In this document: positions 1-5,552 of the stretch, piece after piece
Layout: every line of letters begins with the position of its first letter
How positions within the stretch are numbered: position 1 is the first letter of the stretch
Assembly (NCBI GenBank): GCA_965652545.1
Contig: CBFGWV010000220.1
Coordinates: 1 to 8,338 of the forward strand
DNA from: CBFGWV01 sp965652545
GTDB taxonomy: Bacteria > Pseudomonadota > Gammaproteobacteria > Competibacterales > Competibacteraceae
Direction of reading: 5' to 3'
DNA: 8,338 nucleotides
Notes under the pieces: model-generated
The model's database searches: none
What the model was told of the DNA's origin: nothing
What the model saw: the letters and a program-made list of their open reading frames with translations, nothing else
Program-made: the position numbers and the translations under genes

Positions 1-743
1 TAGCAGTACGGCACCATGAACAAGGCACAACCGATGAGTTCCATCCAGACGCGGGTCCTCGGACCGAGCCGCTCGCGGACCAATTCGATACGCACATGGG
101 CGTCCTTGACGTAGGCGAACCCAAGGCACATGAGAAACAACACCGCGTGCAGATGCCATTCCATTTCCTGCAGGCGAGTCGACGTGAACACCTGATACCA
201 CGTGGTGTTGGTGAATTCCGAGTTGATATCCAGGTATTTCCGTTGCAACACGTCGTACACGATGATGATGATCATCGGCACGTACAGAAATGCCGCGGCC
301 ATGCCGATCCGCTGTGTCAGCGCAGCCAGGGCCTCGCTTTCGGCCAGTATGAAGCGGTGCGCACCGACATGGGCGCGCCAGGCCGCGAATACAAAGATAC
401 AGACCACCACCAGCGCGGTCAGCAACATCACCCAGGTGGCGTAGGGCTCCATCCCCGCGTAGAGATCGATCATCGCCTTGGCCGCTTCGTCGCCGTCCCG
501 CTCGGCACGCTTGAGCGCGCCAAGCTGCTGGCGGGTCAGCGAAAAGGGTTGGGAAACCAGGATGCCGAAGCTTCCCAGCATGACGGCGACCGCCATGAAC
601 CCCGGGCGGGGGCGCAGCCACGCGGCCAGTAACAGGCCAACGAGGATGACCCCGAATGCCACGAACATTTCAACGGTACCTGCTGGCACCAGAACGAGCG
701 CGACCGCCGCGATGGCCGCAACCAGCGAGAAAACAGTGCCCAT
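1..743 (-). CDS. dctQ: TRAP transporter small permease (DctQ-like), extended N-terminus, 3' end cut by window edge
   Basis: Membrane subunit of a TRAP (tripartite ATP-independent periplasmic) transporter, which uses an ion gradient to import an organic acid delivered by the DctP receptor. The frame is open from ATG at 743 to the left edge (247 codons, no stop). AGAAGG lies 6 nt upstream, and the only earlier in-frame ATG is stopped by TGA after five codons. The DctQ signature lies at residues about 193-222: EMEWHLHAVLFLMCLGFAYV followed by KDAHVRIELV, with the family's W in the membrane and the HVR turn. Preceding this, hydrophobic segments lie at about 3-20, 26-42, 49-64 and 103-122, then the usual first DctQ helix at about 147-164 (run of four Ile). 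Ordinary DctQ proteins are about 160-180 residues with four helices, so this one carries roughly 135 extra N-terminal residues. It follows dctP by 111 nt. The large permease dctM is expected further left but is not visible. Family assignment is sure; the extension's role is unknown. Confidence 0.88.
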   Translation of the reverse strand, partial: MGTVFSLVAAIAAVALVLVPAGTVEMFVAFGVILVGLLLAAWLRPRPGFMAVAVMLGSFGILVSQPFSLTRQQLGALKRAERDGDEAAKAMIDLYAGMEPYATWVMLLTALVVVCIFVFAAWRAHVGAHRFILAESEALAALTQRIGMAAAFLYVPMIIIIVYDVLQRKYLDINSEFTNTTWYQVFTSTRLQEMEWHLHAVLFLMCLGFAYVKDAHVRIELVRERLGPRTRVWMELIGCALFMVPYC

Positions 744-767
744 GATCAGCCTTCTGCAAGCATGAAG

Positions 768-797
768 CGACCCCGCCCCTGAACCGAGGCGGGGTCG
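768..797 (-). other. Intergenic hairpin between dctP and dctQ
   Basis: A perfect 10-bp inverted repeat, CGACCCCGCC (768-777) with GGCGGGGTCG (788-797), around a 10-nt loop. It lies in the transcript between the receptor and small permease genes. No T-run follows it on the minus strand, so it does not look like a standard intrinsic terminator. In TRAP and ABC operons such structures can stabilise the upstream receptor mRNA or cause partial termination, giving more receptor than permease. The structure is seen; the role is inferred. Confidence 0.6.
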
Positions 798-800
798 TCA

Positions 801-816
801 CTCGTGGGTGTACGAG
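801..816 (-). other. Small hairpin in the dctP-dctQ spacer
   Basis: CTCGT (801-805) pairs with ACGAG (812-816) around 6 nt. It is short and only notable because it sits between two stronger hairpins in the same 111-nt spacer, so the whole spacer can fold as three consecutive stem-loops. Confidence 0.3.
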
Positions 817-831
817 CTCGGGACTATCCTG

Positions 832-855
832 GGAGCCTCAAGGCCGACAGGCTCC
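832..855 (-). other. Hairpin starting in the dctP stop codon
   Basis: GGAGCCT (832-838) and AGGCTCC (849-855) form a perfect 7-bp stem with a 10-nt loop. On the transcript it begins inside the TAG stop codon of the TRAP receptor gene. No T-tract follows. With the 768-797 hairpin it probably protects the 3' end of the dctP message or attenuates transcription into dctQ. This role is inferred. Confidence 0.5.
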
Positions 856-1889
856 TAGCGCCGGATATAACCGTACTCGCTCCAGCGGGTGTAGCGCTTA
901 CGGAACTCGCTCAGCGACTCCCATGACCGTGCGAAGTCCGCATCGGCCGCGGCCTCCTCGGCGACGACCTCTTCCCATGCGGCATTCAGGGCATCGAGAA
1001 TCTCATCCGGCCAGTAGTGCAGCTGCACGCCTTCAGCCTCGAGCTTCTCCATCGCCTCGAACTGGATCGCCTCGCCCTCGGCAAAGCCGTAGAGCATGGC
1101 CGCATCGCAGGCGGTTTCGATCTTCATCTGGGTGGTTTCGTCCAGGGACTCCCAGACATCCAGGTTGATCATCAGGTCGAACAAGGTGGTCTGCTGATGC
1201 CAGCCGGGGAAATAGTAGTGCTTGGCAACCTGATAGAAGCCCAGGTTGTAGTCGATTGCCGGCATGGAGAACTCTGTGGCATCGATGGTGCCGAGTTCGA
1301 GGGCCGGGAAGATATCGCCGCCAGCCAGCAACTGGGTGGATACACCCATTTTTTCCATCACTTTGGCGCCCAGGCCGAAGAAACGCATCTTCTTGCCTTG
1401 CAGGTCCTCGACCGTCTTGATCTCCGTCTTGAACCAGCCCGAGGCTTCCGGGGCGATCAACCCGCAGTGCACGCCGTGAATGTTATTCGCGTGGTAGATC
1501 TCCTCGAACAGCTCCTTGCCGCCACCGAATTTGATCCAGGCCAGGTACTCACCCGCACTGGGGCCGAAGGGCACGGCGGCAAACAACTGCAGTGCCGGTA
1601 CCTTGCCCGCCCAATAGCCGGGCGTGGACCAACCGGCCTCCACCGCGCCGGAGGCTACCGCGTCGAACACTTCCAACGCAGGCACGATGGCACCGGGCTC
1701 CTGAAACTCGATGGTGACCTCACCATCGGTCATGGCGGTTACGGACTCGGCGATGTGCTTGCCCAGGGTACCCAGCTGTGTGAGCGAACCGGGATAGGTC
1801 GACTGCATCTGCCAGGTTTCGGATTGGGCAGGGGCCGCGGCCATCGCCAGACCCATGCACACCGCTGTCGATAATGCTGCACGCTTCAT
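855..1889 (-). CDS. dctP: TRAP transporter solute receptor, DctP family, TakP-like
   Basis: Periplasmic binding protein (344 aa) that captures substrate and hands it to the DctQM membrane pair. Residues 1-23 form a signal peptide: basic MKR, a hydrophobic Ala-rich core, then APAQS before the mature start ETWQMQS. The mature protein follows the TakP / 2-oxo acid receptor pattern: PALEVFDAVASGAVEAG (70-86), the Arg of KKMRFFGLGAKVM at 169, which in DctP proteins binds the substrate carboxylate, LLAGGDIFPALELGTIDATEF (188-207) and YYFPGW (225-230). Acidic and aromatic residues around Glu206 and Trp230 correspond to the cation site described in TakP of Rhodobacter sphaeroides, which binds pyruvate-type 2-oxo acids. 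A related Thermus receptor binds lactate. AAAGGGAG lies just ahead of the ATG. It stands 111 nt before dctQ and about 260 nt after the amidase. A monocarboxylic 2-oxo or 2-hydroxy acid is the likely ligand class, but the exact ligand cannot be read from sequence. Confidence 0.93.
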   Translation of the reverse strand: MKRAALSTAVCMGLAMAAAPAQSETWQMQSTYPGSLTQLGTLGKHIAESVTAMTDGEVTIEFQEPGAIVPALEVFDAVASGAVEAGWSTPGYWAGKVPALQLFAAVPFGPSAGEYLAWIKFGGGKELFEEIYHANNIHGVHCGLIAPEASGWFKTEIKTVEDLQGKKMRFFGLGAKVMEKMGVSTQLLAGGDIFPALELGTIDATEFSMPAIDYNLGFYQVAKHYYFPGWHQQTTLFDLMINLDVWESLDETTQMKIETACDAAMLYGFAEGEAIQFEAMEKLEAEGVQLHYWPDEILDALNAAWEEVVAEEAAADADFARSWESLSEFRKRYTRWSEYGYIRR

Positions 1890-1906
1890 GTGATGCTCCC
1901 TTTGGT

Positions 1907-1919
1907 GGTTGATTCAACC
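1907..1919. promoter_or_regulatory. 6-1-6 palindrome ahead of dctP, candidate operator
   Basis: GGTTGATTCAACC is a perfect 6-bp inverted repeat around one base, located 18-30 nt upstream of the dctP start and just before its ribosome binding site. A TTGGT half-site, the same motif as in the 3523-3535 operator, adjoins it at 1902-1906. The site could be an operator or a short leader stem-loop controlling dctP. No clear promoter hexamers were found, so this is tentative. Confidence 0.3.
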
Positions 1920-1990
1920 GATTGATATGGATTGGGAAGACGCCCTGTCTTGTGATGCACGGCTGTCTTCGTACAGGCTCCATGTTCCTC

Positions 1991-2152
1991 TCAGGCCAGC
2001 TCCCCCGGAGCGCCTTTCTCGTTTTGCTCGATCCCTCGCGCATTGGCCGCGAGTTCTCGCAACCACTCCAGCTTAGTCCATTTGTCCAGGATGCGAGCCC
2101 GGCGGGCCGTCCCGAGTACAACGCAATCATCCGTATTGCGTACCGGCTTTGC
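1991..2152 (-). other. 53-codon open stretch in frame after the amidase stop (uncertain coding)
   Basis: Directly after the amidase TGA (2155-2153) the same frame stays open for 53 codons to a TGA at 1993-1991. The translation looks protein-like, with TARRARILDKWTKLEWLREL followed by AANARGIEQN. It has no ATG, GTG or TTG in its first 26 codons. It could be a fragment of a decayed gene, a readthrough extension of the amidase, or chance openness in GC-rich DNA. The rest of the 1890-2152 interval holds the dctP leader and nothing else I can identify. Confidence 0.2.
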
Positions 2153-3445
2153 TCAGCGTGGCAGCAAGGCCTTTTCGACGAACTGCGCCGCGGCAAGCAG
2201 ACCGGCATCCTGCCCGGGCGCGGCGACCACCTGTACGCCCAGCGGCAGGCCGTGATCATCGAACAGCCCCGGCACGTTCACCGCGGGAGCGCCGATCATC
2301 GTCCACAAACGATTGAACAACGGTACGCCGGTCGTGCCCAAACCAAGCGGCGCCGCACCCGGGGCGGCCGGAAGAATCAGCGCATCGCATCCGGCCATCA
2401 AGGCCGCAAAGGCGGCCCTGGCGGGTTCGCGCAATGCCCTGGCAGCATCGAGCTGTGCATCGGACACGGCGGCGCCCTCCTCGAGCCCTGCCAGTAAGCG
2501 GTCCGACAACTGATCACGATGGTGCGTTATCGCATCGGCAAGTGACCGCGCCGCCTCGGCGTTCTGGATGCGCGAGGCCACGAGGTCCGCGGCGATCAGC
2601 GCCTGCGGCCAGTCGAGGTCGACGATTCGCGCACCGGCCGTCTCGACCGCACTCTGGGCGAGCGCAACGGCCGCGCGCATGGCCGGGCTGGCTTCACTGC
2701 CCAGATGCGTAACGACTCGGCCGAACACCAGTGGCCGGTCATTGGCCACCTGTAGATTGTGTCCCGTGACAAGACTCGCAAACCACGTCACATCGGCCAC
2801 GCAGGGTGCAAAAAAGCCCACCGTGTCGAGGCTCGGTGCAACCGACAGGACACCCGCCCTGGACACCATGCCAAAGGTCGGCTTGTACCCGGCCACACCG
2901 CAGAACGCCGCCGGACGGACCACCGAACCGGTGGTCTGGGTGCCTATGGCGAACGGCAGCATACCTGCGGCTACCGCCGCGGCAGAGCCTGACGACGAGC
3001 CCCCGGGGGTGTGATTGACGTTCCAGGGGTTGCGGGTCGGCCCCGGCGTGAAGAAGGCAAACTCGGTGGTCACCGTTTTGCCTGGAATCGAACCACCGGC
3101 ACGGCGCACCGCTGCCACGACATCCGCATCACGCCCGGTATGCCGGTCGGCGTGTATCGGCGAGCCGCAGCGGGTGGGGAAGTCGGCCGTCTCGATGATG
3201 TCCTTGATCCCGATCGGCAGCCCGCAGAGCGGGCCCTCGGGCATCGAGGCGGCACGGGCGCGCGCAAGATCCAGAGACGCGAATGCGCGAACATGTGGCT
3301 CAAGGGTTTCGATCCGATCCAGATAATGATCGCGAAGGGCCTTGACAGCCTCTCTGTCATCCCCCATGGCCTGCAATTGTGCAACCACGGGCCGGGCAGG
3401 TGCATGGATGAGCGCTACATCGTCCAGTTGTGTCGGTTCGGACAA
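2153..3445 (-). CDS. Amidase signature family hydrolase
   Basis: Cytoplasmic serine amidohydrolase that cleaves an amide to an acid plus ammonia or an amine. The frame extends to a GTG at 3478, but the best start is TTG at 3445: AGGAG lies 7 nt before it, giving 430 aa, and the upstream palindromes then stay outside the coding region. Numbered from the GTG, the Ser-cisSer-Lys triad is visible: Lys92 in GLPIGIKD, cis-Ser161 in GGSSSGS and nucleophile Ser185 in GTQTTGSVVRPA, with the 24-residue Ser-Ser spacing seen in FAAH. AAFCGVAGYKPTFG follows. No signal peptide or membrane segment is present. GTQTTGS replaces the common GTDTGGS, as in some short malonamidase-type enzymes; this similarity is from memory. 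It is the first gene of the minus-strand set transcribed away from the regulator and precedes a TRAP receptor, suggesting it processes an imported amide or yields the acid sensed by the regulator. The substrate is unknown; gatA is unlikely because no gatB or gatC is nearby. Confidence 0.9.
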   Translation of the reverse strand: MSEPTQLDDVALIHAPARPVVAQLQAMGDDREAVKALRDHYLDRIETLEPHVRAFASLDLARARAASMPEGPLCGLPIGIKDIIETADFPTRCGSPIHADRHTGRDADVVAAVRRAGGSIPGKTVTTEFAFFTPGPTRNPWNVNHTPGGSSSGSAAAVAAGMLPFAIGTQTTGSVVRPAAFCGVAGYKPTFGMVSRAGVLSVAPSLDTVGFFAPCVADVTWFASLVTGHNLQVANDRPLVFGRVVTHLGSEASPAMRAAVALAQSAVETAGARIVDLDWPQALIAADLVASRIQNAEAARSLADAITHHRDQLSDRLLAGLEEGAAVSDAQLDAARALREPARAAFAALMAGCDALILPAAPGAAPLGLGTTGVPLFNRLWTMIGAPAVNVPGLFDDHGLPLGVQVVAAPGQDAGLLAAAQFVEKALLPR

Positions 3446-3475
3446 AAATCGGCTCCTGTTCACGTTCAAACTTGG

Positions 3476-3486
3476 CACACAGTGTG
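3476..3486. promoter_or_regulatory. CACACAGTGTG palindrome in the amidase leader
   Basis: A 5-1-5 inverted repeat, CACAC-A-GTGTG, flanked by TTGG on the left and GCCA on the right, so an imperfect outer symmetry continues. It lies upstream of the preferred amidase start and about 40 bp from the LldR/PdhR-type box. It may be a second, weaker operator for the divergent regulator, since paired operators are known for E. coli lldPRD, or a site for another factor. Confidence 0.3.
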
Positions 3487-3507
3487 GCCACTAAACATTG
3501 TCTTCAT

Positions 3508-3535
3508 ACATTACACTTAAAATTGGTCTGACCAA
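3508..3535 (-). promoter_or_regulatory. Possible sigma70 promoter for the amidase operon
   Basis: On the minus strand, TTGGTC (3535-3530) is followed after 16 nt by TAATGT (3513-3508), a weak -35/-10 pair. The -35 lies inside the TTGGT-N3-ACCAA box, so a repressor bound there would block it. The surrounding bases are AT-rich compared with the rest of the window, as expected for a divergent promoter. On the plus strand, TTGTCT (3498) and TAAAAT (3518) are possible but have only 14 nt between them. Confidence 0.3.
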
Positions 3536-3537
3536 AA
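3521..3537. promoter_or_regulatory. LldR/PdhR-type operator in the divergent promoter
   Basis: TTGGTCTGACCAA (3523-3535) is a perfect 5-bp inverted repeat with a 3-nt centre, extended to AATTGGT on the left. The known operator type of E. coli PdhR and LldR is ATTGGT-N3-ACCAAT, so the match is near complete. It lies 18 nt before the ATG of a regulator of that same family and upstream of the divergent amidase-dctP-dctQ set. The likely role is autoregulation plus control of the operon, relieved by the small acid the regulator senses. The match is seen directly; binding by this protein is inferred. Confidence 0.75.
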
Positions 3538-3553
3538 AAGCCAGTGGGAGAAC

Positions 3554-4300
3554 ATGATCGTGACGGGTACACGGGTAGCCGACCGCGTCGTCGGAGAGCT
3601 GGAGCGGATCATCCTCGACGGCGCATTGAAACCCGGCGAGCGCCTGCCGGCGGAGCGTGTGCTGGCGGCACAGTTGGGGGTTTCGCGGCCCTCGTTGCGG
3701 GAAGCCCTGAAAACACTGGAGGTCCGCGGGCTGGTGAGCATCCGCCAAGGTGGCGGCACCTACGTCACCCGCCTGCTGGACAACAGTTTTTCCCAGCCTC
3801 TGGCGCGCCTGCTGTCCAAGCACCCGGAAAACCTGCCCGACCTGCTGGAGATGCGCCAGACTCTGGAGAGCTTCGCCGCCTACCAGGCAGCCGTTCGCGC
3901 CACGGCGACCGACCGCCAGAACCTGCGCGAACGCTTCGCGGCCCTGGAACAAGTCGTCGGCGAACCGGCGCTCGACGCCCGCAAAGACGCCGAATTCCAT
4001 CTCGCCATCGCCGAGGCGGCGCACAACGTCGTTCTGCTGCACTTCATGCGCGGCCTGTTCGACCTGTTGCACGCCAGCATCCGCGCCTCGCTGGAGCGGA
4101 TCTACGCCCTGCCGGGTGCCCGTCGGGCCGTGCAGGAACAGCATGCGGCACTCTACGAGGCCGTCATGGCCGGCGACCCCAAAGCCGCCCACCAAGCCTC
4201 GCAAGGGCACTTGGATTACGTCCGCCAAGCGCTCGATGAGATCGCCGCCGAAACCCAGCGCGAGGCTCGCGCACGGCGGGTTCAGATCTGGCGGGGGTGA
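3554..4300 (+). CDS. GntR-family transcriptional regulator, FadR/FCD type, LldR/PdhR-like
   Basis: DNA-binding regulator of 248 aa. An N-terminal winged helix-turn-helix (about 8-73) shows GALKPGERLPAERVLAAQLG, then VSRPSLREALKTLEVRGLV and the wing RQGGGTYV. The C-terminal FCD domain (about 93-235) keeps the metal/ligand set Asp145-x3-His149 in DAEFHLAIAEAAHNVVLLH, His197 and His219. Stretches such as SLREA, RQGGGT, HPE-DLLE, AIAEAAHNVVLLH and the EQH-A-AGD region resemble E. coli PdhR and LldR. The intact metal site is more like LldR, and PdhR lacks parts of it. These sense lactate or pyruvate. GGGAG lies 3 nt before the ATG at 3554; a GTG at 3560 would have better spacing (9 nt), so the true protein may be two residues shorter. 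A PdhR-type box precedes the gene. It probably represses itself and the divergent amidase-TRAP genes. The effector is inferred from family similarity. Confidence 0.92.
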   Translation: MIVTGTRVADRVVGELERIILDGALKPGERLPAERVLAAQLGVSRPSLREALKTLEVRGLVSIRQGGGTYVTRLLDNSFSQPLARLLSKHPENLPDLLEMRQTLESFAAYQAAVRATATDRQNLRERFAALEQVVGEPALDARKDAEFHLAIAEAAHNVVLLHFMRGLFDLLHASIRASLERIYALPGARRAVQEQHAALYEAVMAGDPKAAHQASQGHLDYVRQALDEIAAETQREARARRVQIWRG

Positions 4301-4329
4301 AGACTGGGGAGCTCCGTCGAACAGTGGCT

Positions 4330-4357
4330 GATGGGTATCGCCTACGCTCAACCCATC
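4330..4357. repeat. REP-like palindrome downstream of the regulator
   Basis: GATGGGT (4330-4336) and ACCCATC (4351-4357) form a 7-bp stem around ATCGCCTACGCTCA, continuing with CTACATG outside. I recall this type of unit (GATGGGT, then a short CGCTACGCTC-like core, then ACCCATCCTAC) as an interspersed palindrome in many gammaproteobacterial genomes, so it is probably a REP-like copy. It lies 30 nt after the regulator stop and could act as a weak bidirectional transcript end, but has no T-run. Its repetitive nature cannot be confirmed from one copy. Confidence 0.55.
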
Positions 4358-4393
4358 CTACATGTCTGGCGCAGGTGGCGGCCACCGAAGAGA

Positions 4394-4507
4394 GCCTTTG
4401 AGGTCGGGCGGGTCTTGGGCAGACCGTCGGCAGCATGGATGCTGCCGTCGAGCTCACACGGATGTGTTCACAGCGGGTCGGACCAAGACCCGCCCGACCC
4501 CAAAGGC
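4394..4507. repeat. Structured element with 25-nt inverted arms and inner hairpins
   Basis: The left arm 4394-4418 (starting GCCTTTGAGGTCGGG) is the reverse complement of the right arm 4483-4507, with 24 of 25 positions matching; the only mismatch is 4401/4500, and the innermost 17 bp are perfect. Between them lie CGGCAGCAT (4428-4436) with ATGCTGCCG (4439-4447), a 9-bp stem with almost no loop, and a weaker ACAC/GTGT stem at 4456-4467. The whole can fold as a three-way or four-way junction. No transposase is present. It may be a non-autonomous, MITE-like or REP-cluster (REPIN-like) element, or a bidirectional terminator between the convergent nusB and regulator genes. Structure is certain, identity is not. 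Confidence 0.6.
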
Positions 4508-4536
4508 GGGGGGCTCGGCACCAACCCAGAACCCGG

Positions 4537-4573
4537 CACCAACACCAACACCAACACCAACACCAACACCAAC
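4537..4573. repeat. Tandem hexanucleotide repeat (CACCAA) x6
   Basis: Six exact copies of CACCAA in a row plus one extra C, with an isolated seventh unit at 4519-4524. It ends 19 nt past the nusB stop codon, in the spacer between convergent genes. A uniform hexamer of this length is prone to slippage and copy-number change between strains. It is not inside a credible gene, so it should not cause phase variation of a protein. Each unit contains ACCAA, the half-site of the operator at 3523-3535, probably by coincidence. Confidence 0.9.
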
Positions 4574-4592
4574 GAGACACCCAAACCGGGCA

Positions 4593-5054
4593 TCACGTAC
4601 GCCGCGTGGCACCGAATTCCGGCCGATGCTGGCGGGCGATCTTGTCGAGGACGCCATTGACGAAACGGTGCCCCTGCTCCGCACCGAAACGCTTGGCCAG
4701 TTCCACCGCCTCGTTGATCACCACGCGGTACGGCACATCCATACGGTGCATCAGCTCATACGCCGCCACCCATAGAATCGCCCGTTCCACCGGATCCAAC
4801 TGCACGATCGGCCGGTCCAGGCACGGGTCGAGCACCGCATCCAACGTCTTGGCGTTGCGCTGCACCTGCTCGAGCAACTCGTGGAAATATTCGGTATCGG
4901 CCTTGGGCTGTTCGTCGTCGTCCAGCAGGTCGGTATCGGTGATCCGCGTCCCCTGACCGTTCAATTGCCATTGATACAACGCCTGCATGGCATAACGACG
5001 CGCCCAACTGCGCCCGCGCGGCATATTTCGGGGCGCGCCCGGCGTCGCCGTCAC
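4593..5054 (-). CDS. nusB: Transcription antitermination factor NusB
   Basis: RNA-binding all-helical protein that, with NusE (S10), binds boxA in rRNA leader transcripts and supports processive antitermination. The start is GTG at 5054, which overlaps the ribH stop as GTGA and has GGGAG 7 nt upstream, giving 153 aa; a longer open frame beyond this lies inside ribH and is not real. An in-frame ATG ten codons on is a possible alternative. Family landmarks: RRYAMQALYQWQLNG near the N-terminus (basic RNA-binding face), LDPVERAILWVAAYEL in the middle, and the conserved C-terminal VPYRVVINEAVELAKRFG and HRFVNGVLDKIA. E. coli NusB is 139 aa, so a short tail and leader account for the extra length. 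It is the last gene of the rib operon; thiL and pgpA, which often follow, are replaced by a repeat-rich spacer. Confidence 0.97.
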   Translation of the reverse strand: MTATPGAPRNMPRGRSWARRYAMQALYQWQLNGQGTRITDTDLLDDDEQPKADTEYFHELLEQVQRNAKTLDAVLDPCLDRPIVQLDPVERAILWVAAYELMHRMDVPYRVVINEAVELAKRFGAEQGHRFVNGVLDKIARQHRPEFGATRRT

Positions 5055-5533
5055 GACGATGCTCCCAATTTGCCCAGAAGACTGATCATCTCCAACACCC
5101 CCAGGGCCGCTTCCGCGCCCTTGTTGCCGGCCTTGGTACCGGCCCGTTCGATCGCCTGCTCGATGCTGTCGACCGTCAGCACACCAAAGCCCACCGGCAG
5201 GTCGAACTCGCGCATCACCGCGCTGAGGCCCGAGACACATTCCCCGGCCACGTACTCGAAATGCGGCGTGGACCCGCGGATCACCGCGCCCAGAGCGACG
5301 ATACCGTCCACCTTGCCGCCGGCGGCCACGCGACGAACCGCCAAGGGCAGCTCGTAAGCGCCCGGCACCAATACTTTTGTGAGATTGCCACGCGCCACGC
5401 CATGGCGCACCAGGGCATCGACGGCACCGGCGACCAGGCTGTCCACGATAAAATGGTTGAACCGGCTCGCCACCAGGGCGATACGGGCATCGGGGACGCT
5501 GAAATCGCCCTCGTACGTCTGAATGTCTGTCAT
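5051..5533 (-). CDS. ribH: 6,7-dimethyl-8-ribityllumazine synthase
   Basis: Condenses 5-amino-6-ribitylamino-uracil with 3,4-dihydroxy-2-butanone 4-phosphate to give the direct precursor of riboflavin; normally a pentamer or a 60-mer capsid. It is 160 aa, typical length. Landmarks: SRFN (23-26) at the substrate pocket, VPGAYELPLA (56-65), GAVIRGSTPHFEYV (82-95) with the catalytic His91, and ERAGTKAGNKGAEAA (129-143) including Arg130, which matches the phosphate-contacting region. It begins 19 nt after ribBA without an obvious Shine-Dalgarno sequence, so it probably depends on translational coupling, and it overlaps nusB by 4 nt. Its butanone-phosphate substrate comes from the adjacent ribBA product and its pyrimidine from the RibD pathway. 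Confidence 0.97.
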   Translation of the reverse strand: MTDIQTYEGDFSVPDARIALVASRFNHFIVDSLVAGAVDALVRHGVARGNLTKVLVPGAYELPLAVRRVAAGGKVDGIVALGAVIRGSTPHFEYVAGECVSGLSAVMREFDLPVGFGVLTVDSIEQAIERAGTKAGNKGAEAALGVLEMISLLGKLGASS

Positions 5534-5552
5534 GGTGTGGTTTCTGCTGTAA

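Noticed and set aside
96..632. 178-codon open frame on the plus strand opposite dctQ
   Set aside because: The minus-strand frame gives hydrophobic helices and the DctQ motif; the plus-strand product is His/Arg-rich and featureless.
1017..1874. 285-codon open frame on the plus strand opposite dctP
   Set aside because: Antisense to the TRAP receptor gene, whose signal peptide and domain motifs are clear; no motif in the antisense product.
1720..2259. 179-codon minus-strand frame spanning the amidase end, spacer and dctP start
   Set aside because: It overlaps two real genes in another frame and its composition is unlike a natural protein.
4537..4573. CRISPR-like repeat
   Set aside because: The units are six bases long and adjacent, with no spacers and no cas genes.
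4164..4580. Minus-strand frame encoding a Trp-Cys repeat, and a second frame encoding Val-Gly repeats
   Set aside because: The repeats arise from translating the CACCAA array; the frames run antisense into the regulator gene or overlap nusB and resemble no protein.
5055..5240. N-terminal extension of nusB into ribH
   Set aside because: The extra residues are an out-of-frame reading of ribH; GTG at 5054 has a good ribosome binding site and matches family length.
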